Assembly: GCA_910586485.1 (NCBI GenBank) | Contig: CAJUIA010000006.1 | Location: forward strand, 84,637-148,636 | DNA: 64,000 nt | Source of the DNA: an uncultured Acetatifactor sp. | Lineage (GTDB): Bacteria; Bacillota; Clostridia; Lachnospirales; Lachnospiraceae | Reading direction: 5' to 3' | Shown: piece after piece, positions 7,790 through 15,578 of the stretch | How the letters are laid out: each line of letters opens with the position of its first letter | How positions within the stretch are numbered: position 1 is the first letter of the stretch | Program-made: the position numbers and the translations under genes | The notes under the pieces: generated by a model | What the model was told of the DNA's origin: nothing | What the model saw: the letters and a program-made list of their open reading frames with translations, nothing else | The model's database searches: none

Positions 7790-9394
7790 ATGGATAAAAA
7801 GCGAGGCATTTTGGAAAATAAGATTTATTTATATCTGACGGAATTTTTTGCAGGTATGTCCGTCATGGCGGTGGAGCTGGGGGCCAGCAGGCTTCTGGCG
7901 CCGTATTTCAGCTCATCCCAGATCGTGTGGACCATCATCATCGGCACCATCATGATTGCCATGGCCCTGGGGAATGTCTGGGGCGGACGAAGTGCCGACA
8001 GGAATCCGAACCCGGACAAGCTTTATGGCAGGATTTTGATTGCGGCCATCTGGATTGCTGCCATACCGGTATTTGGAAAATATATCATAGTGGCGGTTTC
8101 GGGAATTTTGATTATTACGGTCAGCAACCAGTTCCTGATGATTGCGGCTTTTATCAGCTGCATGGTCATATTTGTGTTTCCTTTGTTTCTGTTGGGTACG
8201 GTAACGCCTTCCTTGGCAAAATATGCGGTAGGAAATCTGGATGAGAGTGGAAAGACCATAGGTACCTTGGGGGCGTTTAACACCATAGGCAGCATAATCG
8301 GAACCTTTGTCCCCACCTTTATTTCCATACCGGCAGTAGGCACATCCGTTACCTTTCTGATTTTTGCAGCCATTCTTCTGGCGCTGGGATTGATTTATTT
8401 TATCTCCGAAAAGCGTAAGGCGGCCAAAGCGGCAGTATCCGTAGTGCTGGTTATCCTGTGCAGTATATTTGGGCATTCTACAAGCTTTGCCTTTTGGGAA
8501 CAGGATTTGACTTATGAAGGAGAGTCTATTTATAACTATCTGCAGGTCAGGGATACGGCCAGAAGCACTATCCTTTCCACCAATGTGCTGTTTGGGGTGC
8601 AGTCCGTGGCTATGAAGGGGGATTCCCTGACGGGGCTTTACTATGATTATGCTCTGGCTGCACCGTACATGGTGGAGGAAACGGAAGGGCTGGATATTCT
8701 TATTTTGGGAATGGGCACTGGCACCTTTGCCGGTCAGTGCTGCCGTTATCTTGACGGAGCGAAGGTAGAGGGGGTGGAAATTGACAGTAAGATTACGGAT
8801 CTGGCTTATGAATATTTTGCTCTTCCTGAGGAAGTTAAGGTAACCACCTACGACGGCAGAGCTTATCTGCAGGCGGTGAAGGACAAGTATGACGTCATTA
8901 TGGTGGATGCCTATCAGGACATTACCATACCCTTTCAGATGTCAACCACGGAGTTTTTTACGTTGGTAAGAGAGCATTTAAAGGAAGGCGGGGTGATGGT
9001 GGTCAATATGAACATGCACTCTTCTGAACATCTGGAAGAGGATATAAATTCTTATCTGGCGGATACGATTTCCCAAGTGTTTCCGGAGGTATATGTGGTG
9101 GATGTACCTTTCTGCACAAACAGGGAGCTGTTTGCCTCTACGAATCCGGCGATGCTGGAAAATCTGGAAGCTAATACGGATATACAGGAAAATGAAGAGC
9201 TGCGGGATTTGATGAGAGAAATCCGCTCAGGTTTGACAGCATATGGAGCCGGAGAAAATATTCTTACTGATGACAAAGCACCGGTGGAGCTGCTGGGAAT
9301 GCAGATGATCGACAGCATTATCAGGGATGAGATCGGGCATTATAAGAAAATTTTCGAAGAGCAGGGGCTTGCCGGATTATTAAATTCTTTGTAA
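7790..9394 (+). CDS. fused membrane transporter-like / spermidine synthase-like protein
   Basis: The 534-aa protein has an N-terminal membrane half with about seven helices, starting with the family signature MAVELGASRLLAPYFSSS, and a C-terminal Rossmann domain. That domain shows ILILGMGTGTFA (SAM or decarboxy-SAM loop), VEGVEIDSKI and the DGRAYL and DVIMVDAYQD strands of aminopropyltransferases. Such fused MFS/spermidine-synthase proteins are widespread but few have a proven activity. The putrescine-binding acidic residues of classical SpeE are not fully evident, so a polyamine role is only a family-level guess. AAGGG precedes ATG 7790. The gene follows the island directly and resumes the GC level of the chromosome. 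The next gene starts 68 bases downstream. Confidence 0.82.
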   Translation: MDKKRGILENKIYLYLTEFFAGMSVMAVELGASRLLAPYFSSSQIVWTIIIGTIMIAMALGNVWGGRSADRNPNPDKLYGRILIAAIWIAAIPVFGKYIIVAVSGILIITVSNQFLMIAAFISCMVIFVFPLFLLGTVTPSLAKYAVGNLDESGKTIGTLGAFNTIGSIIGTFVPTFISIPAVGTSVTFLIFAAILLALGLIYFISEKRKAAKAAVSVVLVILCSIFGHSTSFAFWEQDLTYEGESIYNYLQVRDTARSTILSTNVLFGVQSVAMKGDSLTGLYYDYALAAPYMVEETEGLDILILGMGTGTFAGQCCRYLDGAKVEGVEIDSKITDLAYEYFALPEEVKVTTYDGRAYLQAVKDKYDVIMVDAYQDITIPFQMSTTEFFTLVREHLKEGGVMVVNMNMHSSEHLEEDINSYLADTISQVFPEVYVVDVPFCTNRELFASTNPAMLENLEANTDIQENEELRDLMREIRSGLTAYGAGENILTDDKAPVELLGMQMIDSIIRDEIGHYKKIFEEQGLAGLLNSL

Positions 9395-9462
9395 TTGATG
9401 ACAAAAGAGTCGGCAAAGGTAACGGATATGTGGTCTTATGAATACGGAAGAAAGAGAGAGCT

Positions 9463-10725
9463 ATGGGCATGAGGAAGGGACTGCGTATATATGGCGCATT
9501 GATTTGCTGCTGTCTGCTGCTAACAGGATGTGGACGCGTGGGCGGCAGAGAGCCTGCGAATCCAGAGAATCAAAGCAAAGCGTCCCAAGGTGCAGGGAAT
9601 CAGGATGCAGAGAATCAAAGCAAAGAGTCCCAAGGTGAAGAGAGCTGGGATGCAAAGAATCAAAGCAAAGAGTCCCAAGGTGAAGAGAATCAGGATACAG
9701 AGGATCGGAATGCAGAAAATCCGAGCCATGAGCCTGGCGGAGAAGAGACGGAAATATCCGAGTTTGAATTTACGATCTGCTTTGCCGGAGATATAAATCT
9801 GGATGAAAGCAGCGCCACAACGCTTTTTATGGACAGCCAGGAAAACGGTATTTATGACTGTATTTCTCCAGAGCTGATCGCGTATATGAACGATGCGGAT
9901 ATTATGTGCCTGAACAATGAGTTTACTTACAGCACGGGGGGAGCGCCTTTAGAAGGGAAGAAATATACCTTCCGGGCGGATCCGTCAAGGGTTGAGATTT
10001 TAAAGCTGTTGGGTGTGGATGCGGTGACTCTGGCCAACAATCATGTCTATGATTATGGGAAGGAGGCGCTGCTGGACACCTTTACAGCACTGGAAGAGGC
10101 GGAAATTCCTTATTTTGGGGCGGGCAGAACACTGGAGGATGCAATGAAACCGCTTTATATCGAAGCGGGCGGCAGAACGGTAGCTCTGGTGGGGGCCTCC
10201 AGAGCGGAAAAGTACAAGATGACGCCGCAGGCCACGGAGACAGAGCCCGGAATATTACGGTGTTATGATACGGAGCTTTATAAGGCGGCGATTGCGGAAG
10301 CAAAGGAAAACGCGGATTTTTGTGTTGCCTTTGTGCATTGGGGAACGGAGTACAGCTTTGACTTGGAGCAGGTACAGCTGGATACGGGAAAGGAATACCT
10401 GGATGCCGGAGCAGACGCGGTCATAGGCGCCCATTCTCATTGTCTGCAGGGGCTGGAATATTATAAGGGAAAGCCTATTTGCTACAGCCTGGGCAATTAC
10501 TGGTTTAATAAAAAGACATTGGACACCATGCTGGTACAGCTGCATTTTTCCGGTGACGATCAGGGCAGCAGTCTTTGGGTAGAGATCATTCCGGCCATAC
10601 AGACCGGCTGCCGGACCGTTTATGCGGCGGAGGAAGAAGAACAGCGCCGCATTTTTGATTTTTTGGAGGACATATCCGTCAATGTGGAAATCACAGATGA
10701 GGGAGTTGTAAAAGAAATTCCGTAA
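9463..10725 (+). CDS. CapA-family lipoprotein (PgsA-like metallophosphatase fold)
   Basis: The 420-aa protein starts with a lipoprotein signal (GALICCCLLLTGCG, lipobox Cys about residue 25), so it should sit on the outer face of the membrane. A Gln/Ser/Glu-rich repeat linker of about 75 residues follows. The CapA domain (residues about 105-400) shows CFAGDINLD, LNNEFTYS, TLANNHVYDYG, FVHWGTEY, IGAHSHCLQG and YSLGNYWF. These are the metallophosphatase-like motifs of CapA/PgsA proteins linked to poly-gamma-glutamate or capsule anchoring. No capB or capC genes are nearby, so it is an orphan CapA of unknown substrate. ATG 9463 or 9469 could be used; the ribosome site (GGAAGAAAGAGAG) is weak. Confidence 0.85.
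   Translation: MGMRKGLRIYGALICCCLLLTGCGRVGGREPANPENQSKASQGAGNQDAENQSKESQGEESWDAKNQSKESQGEENQDTEDRNAENPSHEPGGEETEISEFEFTICFAGDINLDESSATTLFMDSQENGIYDCISPELIAYMNDADIMCLNNEFTYSTGGAPLEGKKYTFRADPSRVEILKLLGVDAVTLANNHVYDYGKEALLDTFTALEEAEIPYFGAGRTLEDAMKPLYIEAGGRTVALVGASRAEKYKMTPQATETEPGILRCYDTELYKAAIAEAKENADFCVAFVHWGTEYSFDLEQVQLDTGKEYLDAGADAVIGAHSHCLQGLEYYKGKPICYSLGNYWFNKKTLDTMLVQLHFSGDDQGSSLWVEIIPAIQTGCRTVYAAEEEEQRRIFDFLEDISVNVEITDEGVVKEIP
9568..9702 (+). repeat. three 45-bp tandem repeats inside the CapA gene
   Basis: Three consecutive 45-bp units start with AATCAAAGCAAAG at 9568, 9613 and 9658. Each encodes a 15-residue segment of the type NQSKESQGEE plus five variable residues. The unit length is a multiple of three, so copy-number change would lengthen or shorten the surface linker without frameshift. 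Confidence 0.85.
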
Positions 10726-10783
10726 AGAGATATTCCGTAATAAGAAAATTTAGATGTACGCTTTATGGGACTCAAATGTTTCC

Positions 10784-10823
10784 TGTTTATTTACGTGCCA
10801 GATGTGGTATAATGTTCACGTAA
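10784..10823 (+). promoter_or_regulatory. rubrerythrin promoter with flanking inverted repeat
   Basis: A perfect TATAAT lies at 10808-10813, with only a weak -35 (TGTTTA or GTTTAT near 10784-10790). TTACGTG (10791-10797) and CACGTAA (10817-10823) form a 7-bp inverted repeat around the -10, a likely operator that would block polymerase. The predicted start near 10820 gives a 5' leader of about 170 bases. The regulator is unknown; an oxidative-stress or redox repressor would fit the gene. Confidence 0.55.
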
Positions 10824-10837
10824 GCAATGAGCAGTGC

Positions 10838-10901
10838 GAAAAACGGCAGGAATCATTTTCGGCATGCTCGCATGTAAGAAAAATGATTCCTGTCGTTTTT
10901 C
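10838..10901 (+). promoter_or_regulatory. long hairpin in the rubrerythrin leader
   Basis: A 22-bp stem (left arm 10838-10859, right arm 10880-10901) is perfect apart from one G-U wobble, with a 20-base loop. It is followed by smaller inverted repeats (GGGCG/CGCCC near 10905, ACTGC/GCAGT near 10930) before the AAGGAGG site. The right arm ends in CGTTTTTC, so the hairpin could act as a terminator-attenuator or protect the leader. No known riboswitch was recognised. Confidence 0.6.
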
Positions 10902-10992
10902 ATAGGGCGAACGCCCGTGAGCGAGTCACTGCGAGAGCAGTGTCGAGCCGCACAGCAAAAGCTCTAACAACAAACACGAAGGAGGAATCAAA

Positions 10993-11529
10993 ATGAACAA
11001 GTACGCAGGAACACAGACGGAGAAGAATTTGGAGGCGGCCTTTGCCGGAGAATCTCAGGCGAGGAACAAGTACACTTATTTTTCGTCGGTGGCAAAGAAG
11101 GAAGGATACGAGCAGATTGCCGCAATTTTTCTAAAGACCGCGGAAAATGAAAAGGAACACGCAAAGATGTGGTTTAAGGAGCTTCAGGGGATCGGAAGCA
11201 CCACGGACAATTTACAGGCGGCCGCAGAGGGCGAAAATTTCGAGTGGACCGATATGTATGAGGGCTTTGCGGAGACAGCCGAAAAGGAAGGATTTTCTGA
11301 GCTGGCAAAAAAGTTTCGGCTGGTGGCAGCGATTGAAAAGCATCATGAGGAAAGGTATCGCACGCTGCTGAAGAATATTGAGATGTCGGAAGTGTTTGCA
11401 AAGAGTGAGGTTAAGGTGTGGGAGTGCCGGAATTGCGGCCATATCGTAGTGGGGACACAGGCTCCGGAGGTGTGCCCGACCTGTAATCATCCTCAGAGCT
11501 ATTTTGAAGTGAGCGCGGAGAATTATTGA
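10993..11529 (+). CDS. rbr: rubrerythrin
   Basis: Rubrerythrin reduces hydrogen peroxide in anaerobes with a diiron centre and a rubredoxin iron. The 178-aa protein has the standard layout: a ferritin-like four-helix bundle with ExxH-type ligands (FAGESQARNKY, AENEKEHAKMW, EKEGFSEL, AAIEKHHEERY), then a C-terminal rubredoxin-like domain with CRNCG and CPTCNHP as Cys-x2-Cys pairs. The length is typical and all metal ligands are visible. An ideal AAGGAGG lies 6-8 bases before ATG. A long structured leader and a palindromic promoter suggest stress regulation. The asparaginase gene begins only one base after the stop, so the two are probably cotranscribed. Confidence 0.96.
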   Translation: MNKYAGTQTEKNLEAAFAGESQARNKYTYFSSVAKKEGYEQIAAIFLKTAENEKEHAKMWFKELQGIGSTTDNLQAAAEGENFEWTDMYEGFAETAEKEGFSELAKKFRLVAAIEKHHEERYRTLLKNIEMSEVFAKSEVKVWECRNCGHIVVGTQAPEVCPTCNHPQSYFEVSAENY

Positions 11530-11530
11530 G

Positions 11531-12553
11531 TTGAAAAAGATTTTATTGATTGCTACAGGGGGCACGATTGCCTCTGGTTACACAAAGAAAGGGCTTGCAC
11601 CTAAGTTTGAGGCCGCTAAGCTGCTGGAATATGTGGAGGAATATCGGGAATTCTGTCAGGTGGAGGTACAGCAGCCCTTTAATTTGGACAGTACCAATAT
11701 CTGCGGGAAGCATTGGCTGGAGCTTACGGATTGGATCGAAAGATATTACGAGGACTATGACGGCTTTGTGATCTGTCACGGGACGGACACTATGGCCTTT
11801 ACTGCCGCCGCTTTGTCCTATTTGATTCAGAACAGCCGTAAGCCTATCATAGTCACAGGCTCCCAGAAGCCGATTGACCTGCCGGTGACGGATGCCAGGA
11901 CCAATTTATTGGACAGTCTTCGATTTGCTGCGGACGAAAGGGCTCATGGAGTCAATATCGTTTTCGGCGGCAATGTCATTGCCGGCACCAGAGCAAAAAA
12001 GGAGCGTTCCAAAAGCTATAACGCTTTTTCCAGTATCAATTATCCGTCCGTGGCAGTGATCAGGGACGGCAGGATTGTATTTTATATTGATGATAAGGAA
12101 AAGGCGGAGGACGAGGTATGCTTTTACCATGAGCTGAACGAGCGTTTACTGTTGCTGAAGCTGGTGCCGGGGATGGATGGCAGTATCTTGAGCAGGCTGT
12201 TTGATTATTATGACGGCGTGATCATCGAGGCGTTCGGTGTGGGCGGCTTTCCGGAGTATGGGGAGGTTCCCTTTTATTCCGAGATCCGGCGCTGGACGGA
12301 TGCAGGAAAAATCGTGATGCTGGCCACGCAGGTGACTCATGAGGGCAGTGACATGGAGGTATATCAGGTAGGCAGAGCCATTAAGGAAGATTTTCATTTG
12401 ATGGAGGCTTATGATATGACGCTGGAGGCCACGGTAACCAAGGCCATGTGGGCCATGGGGCTTACTCTGGACGGGGAGCGGTTTCGCAGTCTGTTTTACA
12501 AGACAATTAACCACGATATTCTGTTGACACCGCAAGGATCAGGAGAAGGATAA
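11531..12553 (+). CDS. ansA: type I L-asparaginase
   Basis: The enzyme hydrolyses L-asparagine to aspartate and ammonia in the cytoplasm. The 340-aa protein opens with KKILLIATGGTIASG, holding the first catalytic Thr, and carries VICHGTDTMAFTA with the second catalytic Thr and Asp. IVTGSQKPIDLP and DARTNLLDS are also present. No signal peptide is seen, consistent with the cytosolic type I class. The start is TTG 11531, one base after the rubrerythrin stop, with GGAG inside the preceding gene end; no closer ATG is in frame at the N-terminus. A short imperfect hairpin (CTTCTTGTCC/GACAGGAAG, about 12560-12590) follows. Close packing with rubrerythrin is positional and no functional link is known. 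Confidence 0.92.
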   Translation: MKKILLIATGGTIASGYTKKGLAPKFEAAKLLEYVEEYREFCQVEVQQPFNLDSTNICGKHWLELTDWIERYYEDYDGFVICHGTDTMAFTAAALSYLIQNSRKPIIVTGSQKPIDLPVTDARTNLLDSLRFAADERAHGVNIVFGGNVIAGTRAKKERSKSYNAFSSINYPSVAVIRDGRIVFYIDDKEKAEDEVCFYHELNERLLLLKLVPGMDGSILSRLFDYYDGVIIEAFGVGGFPEYGEVPFYSEIRRWTDAGKIVMLATQVTHEGSDMEVYQVGRAIKEDFHLMEAYDMTLEATVTKAMWAMGLTLDGERFRSLFYKTINHDILLTPQGSGEG

Positions 12554-12682
12554 GCAGGCTTCTTGTCCTTAACGACAGGAAGAATGGCCGGCAGATTACG
12601 ACTGAAAGCATTAGGATCATCAAACAAAAATAAAAGACTTTAACAAAAACAACTGCAGAAGCAGGCGAAAGGATGAAAGAAA

Positions 12683-12991
12683 ATGGTAATTAAAATTGTA
12701 AACAACGATATGACGGAAGTAATGAAAAGCAAACTGGCGATAGTGGATTTTTCGGCAACCTGGTGCGGTCCCTGCAAGATGCTGGCGCCGATTTTTCACG
12801 AGCTGGCGGAAGAGACGGCAGATGTGGATTTCTTTAACGCCGATGTGGATGAGAATCAGGAGCTGGCGGGAAGATATGGTATCCAGGGCGTGCCCAGCGT
12901 TCTTGTCTTTAAGAACGGCGAACTGGCTGACCGGAGTGTGGGCTTTCAGCCAAAGGAAAAACTGCGTCAGTTTATTGAGGCACAAAAGTAA
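12683..12991 (+). CDS. trxA: thioredoxin
   Basis: A 102-aa thioredoxin-fold protein with the active site WCGPCK at residues about 29-34 and the cis-proline region GVPSVLVFKNGE. It reduces protein disulfides in the cytoplasm with thioredoxin reductase, which is not in this window. The buried Asp position is served by VDFSATW. Length and motif agree with classical TrxA. AAAGGATGAAAG upstream provides a modest ribosome site. A thioredoxin next to rubrerythrin fits an oxygen-stress neighbourhood, but the asparaginase between them and a separate leader argue against a dedicated operon. Confidence 0.93.
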   Translation: MVIKIVNNDMTEVMKSKLAIVDFSATWCGPCKMLAPIFHELAEETADVDFFNADVDENQELAGRYGIQGVPSVLVFKNGELADRSVGFQPKEKLRQFIEAQK

Positions 12992-12995
12992 ACAT

Positions 12996-13024
12996 TTTAA
13001 TTCATATCAATTAAATTTTTTTTA
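12996..13024 (+). terminator. AT-rich intrinsic terminator after trxA
   Basis: TTTAATT (12996-13002) pairs with AATTAAA (13009-13015) and is followed by nine T residues. The stem is weak but the T run is long, so it plausibly ends the trxA transcript. The remaining bases up to 13201 hold no gene and no convincing promoter. Confidence 0.5.
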
Positions 13025-13201
13025 AGATTCTTGTGATGCGATTGAACTGCAGGCGCAATTATGGTAAGTTGGTTTTGTGGGGTAGAAGGCTTTAATCTAT
13101 CGGCTGCCGTGCAGAGGAACGCTGCGTATGCCTTTGCCGGCCGCGGCATTTGGTATTTATGGAAGGTTGCTTAAGAACAAGTCGCAGCATGGAGGCTACA
13201 A

Positions 13202-14353
13202 ATGAGAAGAAGGCTGTATTTTTTATTGTTTCCCCTTTACGTGGTTGCCGTTTTTTTCGTACTGTTTGTGAACGGCGTATTTTCAGGGCAGATCAGCTCC
13301 GTAGGAAATCTGACGATTAATGTGGCGTTTCTGGCGGTGATCGGAGTATTGTTCTTAATTTCCATGATCAGCTTTATCAGGCTGAATCATTGCACGGATG
13401 AGCTTTCGGAGCTGACGCTGCAGATCCAGAAGGATTTTCAGGAGGCAGGCGGTAAAAACCTGTGGAACAGCTATCGGGACCGGAAGGAGGTTTTTTATGA
13501 AAGGCCTCTGGCAGATGCCTTCCGCAGATACCGGCTGAGAATGCGCAGATTTATGACCAATAACGGTTATATGGGGACCTGCGACCTGGAAGAATATATC
13601 AACGAGGACCTGCTGGACCGGGTGGGTAAGACCCATTTTAATTCCGGTATGTCGGGAACGCTGACAGGTCTGGGCATTTTGGGTACTTTTCTGGGTCTTG
13701 CCCTGGGCTTGGGATCCTTTCAGGGAGACGACATTTATACCATCTCGGACAATGTGGGACCGCTGTTGATGGGGATGAAGGTGGCATTCCATACCTCCGT
13801 TTACGGTATCTTCTTTTCACTGGTATTTAATTTTATTTACCGCAGTATTATGGCAGATGCTTACGAGCGGCTGGAGATCTTTTTGGATGTGTTTCGGCAG
13901 TGTGTTCAGCCGATTGCCGGAAGCGGCGGCAACGAAACCGCCATGCTGGTATATCAGGCCAATATGGCGAATTCCATGAAGCGGCTGCTGGAGCTTGCCC
14001 AGGGTGTCAGCAAGGAACAGACGGCAGGGGTGGAGCGCATTGTGGATCAGTTTATGGAGAAGATGAATTCTTCACTGGGAGCCAATTTCCAAAAGCTTGG
14101 CTTGATTTTAAACGATGCGGGAGCAGCTCAGGCAGACAATGCGGAGCTTTGCAGAAAATTAATGGAATCCGTAAGCGATATGGCGAAAATAAATAACGAT
14201 ATGTTAAATGATTTGGATTTGCTGTTTCAGGAACAAAAGAAGCTTTTTGCGGAATTGTCGGAGCAGAAGGAACAGATGTCCGCGGCCTGTCAGGATATAG
14301 GCAGTCAGCTTTACACCTTCGGACAAATGAGGAATTTGTATGAGAAACAATAG
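13202..14353 (+). CDS. MotA/TolQ/ExbB-type proton channel protein, ZorA-like
   Basis: The 383-aa protein has four predicted membrane helices: residues about 3-28, about 38-62, the MotA/ExbB core GMSGTLTGLGILGTFLGLALGLGSF near 147-171, and HTSVYGIFFSLVFNFIYR near 197-215. The Gly-rich core helix is diagnostic of the proton-driven motor family. About 150 residues of predicted coiled coil follow the last helix and point into the cytoplasm. This is the layout of ZorA of Zorya phage-defence systems, though generic ExbB-like proteins share part of it. It overlaps the MotB-like gene by 14 bases, so the pair is coupled. GGAGG upstream supports ATG 13202. No ZorC, ZorD or ZorE gene follows. Confidence 0.72.
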   Translation: MRRRLYFLLFPLYVVAVFFVLFVNGVFSGQISSVGNLTINVAFLAVIGVLFLISMISFIRLNHCTDELSELTLQIQKDFQEAGGKNLWNSYRDRKEVFYERPLADAFRRYRLRMRRFMTNNGYMGTCDLEEYINEDLLDRVGKTHFNSGMSGTLTGLGILGTFLGLALGLGSFQGDDIYTISDNVGPLLMGMKVAFHTSVYGIFFSLVFNFIYRSIMADAYERLEIFLDVFRQCVQPIAGSGGNETAMLVYQANMANSMKRLLELAQGVSKEQTAGVERIVDQFMEKMNSSLGANFQKLGLILNDAGAAQADNAELCRKLMESVSDMAKINNDMLNDLDLLFQEQKKLFAELSEQKEQMSAACQDIGSQLYTFGQMRNLYEKQ

Positions 14354-15266
14354 AAAAAGCAGAGAGGCATTTTCAGAGCATAGCTATTGGCAGTCTTACT
14401 CCGATATGATGGCGGCGCTGCTGCTGGTGTTTATCCTGATTATCGCGATCACACTGGCAATTTACAAACAGAAGACACATGATCTGGATGTTACCAGGCA
14501 GGAGCTGTCTGCGGCGGAGGCAGATCTGGAAGAGTTTCGGTCAAAGATTGAAAAGGCCAATGAAGAGCTGGCGGCTTCGCTGGCAGAGCTGCAGACCGCA
14601 TATGATGAGGCGGCGCTGACCAGGCAGGAGCTGAACAACGCTTATTTGGAAATCGAGAACGCGCAGAAGGAGCTGGCGGCCACGAAAAGCGAGCTGCAGG
14701 ATATTGTGGGGATCCGCACGGATATAATCGGGGCACTGCAGGGGGCGTTTAACAATACAGGCATGAAGGTGGATGCTCAGACCGGGTCCATCACGTTTTC
14801 TTCGGATGTGCTTTTTCAGTTTGGCAGTTACGCCCTGACGGAAGAAAGTGAGGCAGTGCTGCAGGAGATGATTCCCAAATATCTGGGGGTGCTTTTGCAG
14901 GACCAGTATCGGGGCTACATTGCGGAGATCATCATCGAAGGGCATACGGATACGCAGAGCAGTTACCGTACCAATATGGAGCTGTCCTGTAACCGTGCTG
15001 AGGCGGTAGCAGAGTTCTGTCTGGATGCCGAAAACGGTCTCAGTGAGGAACAGATCCTAAGGCTGCAGCAGCTGCTTACGGTGAATGGCAGATCCTTCAG
15101 CAGTCCGGTTTACATAAAAGACGGGTCAGGAAATCCCACTTCGGAGGTGGATATGGAAGCCTCCAGGAGAGTGGAGATCAAGTTCCGCCTGAAGGAAGAC
15201 GAGATGATCGAGAAGATCACGGGCGTGTTAAACGGTCAGCAGGCGCCAGGGGGCGTTGCCGAATAA
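14340..15266 (+). CDS. MotB/OmpA-type stator partner, ZorB-like
   Basis: The 308-aa protein has a short N-terminus, one membrane helix carrying the conserved ion-path Asp (SYSDMMAALLLVFILIIAI, about residues 19-38), then about 80 residues of coiled coil rich in Glu and Ala. A C-terminal OmpA/MotB peptidoglycan-binding domain follows, seen as FSSDVLFQFGSYALT, IIIEGHTDTQSS and NRAEAVAEFC. The domain would bind the wall outside the membrane while the helix completes the proton channel of the upstream protein. The SYSDMMA form is typical of ZorB and related non-flagellar pairs. No flagellar genes are near. Whether the pair defends against phage or drives another wall-linked process cannot be settled from sequence. 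Confidence 0.72.
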   Translation: MRNNRKSREAFSEHSYWQSYSDMMAALLLVFILIIAITLAIYKQKTHDLDVTRQELSAAEADLEEFRSKIEKANEELAASLAELQTAYDEAALTRQELNNAYLEIENAQKELAATKSELQDIVGIRTDIIGALQGAFNNTGMKVDAQTGSITFSSDVLFQFGSYALTEESEAVLQEMIPKYLGVLLQDQYRGYIAEIIIEGHTDTQSSYRTNMELSCNRAEAVAEFCLDAENGLSEEQILRLQQLLTVNGRSFSSPVYIKDGSGNPTSEVDMEASRRVEIKFRLKEDEMIEKITGVLNGQQAPGGVAE

Positions 15267-15302
15267 GCGGGATTGCATCCCTTATTTAAAACGTTAAAAA
15301 AA

Positions 15303-15430
15303 GACCATTCCGCTCTACGCCGCATTTTGTATCTGAAATCACATATAGAAAAGACAACGTTCACTTGATATAGTGGGCGTTTTTCTATGTAACGGAAATT
15401 GCGGCAAAATGAGGAATTCTACCAATGGTC
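15303..15430. repeat. 128-bp imperfect palindrome (MITE-like) between the ZorB-like and HTH genes
   Basis: Several arm pairs share one centre near 15367: GACCATT (15303)/AATGGTC (15430), CATTTTG (15323)/CAAAATG (15411), ATAGAAAA (15345)/TTTTCTAT (15388) and AACG (15356)/CGTT (15381). The whole intergenic stretch 15267-15578 is otherwise empty of genes. No clear target duplication is visible at the ends. It may be a decayed miniature element or a large structured terminator. Confidence 0.6.
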
Positions 15431-15578
15431 GGTTGTCTGTTTTGCAGCTGACCGTTAGAATAAAAGCATCTCCCACACAGGCATGAAGCATAAAGCCTGA
15501 ACACCAATGAAAAAGAATCTATATGCGGCAAACCGGCAGGAGATCCGGATGAGGCGAAAAGGAAGGCGGTTATAAATT

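Noticed and set aside
10754..10996. 80-codon frame ahead of rubrerythrin
   Set aside because: It spans the promoter, the long hairpin and the rubrerythrin ribosome site, so it is non-coding leader.
13202..15266. Complete Zorya defence system
   Set aside because: Only ZorA- and ZorB-like genes exist; no helicase, HNH nuclease or ZorC-like gene follows, so a complete system is not claimed.
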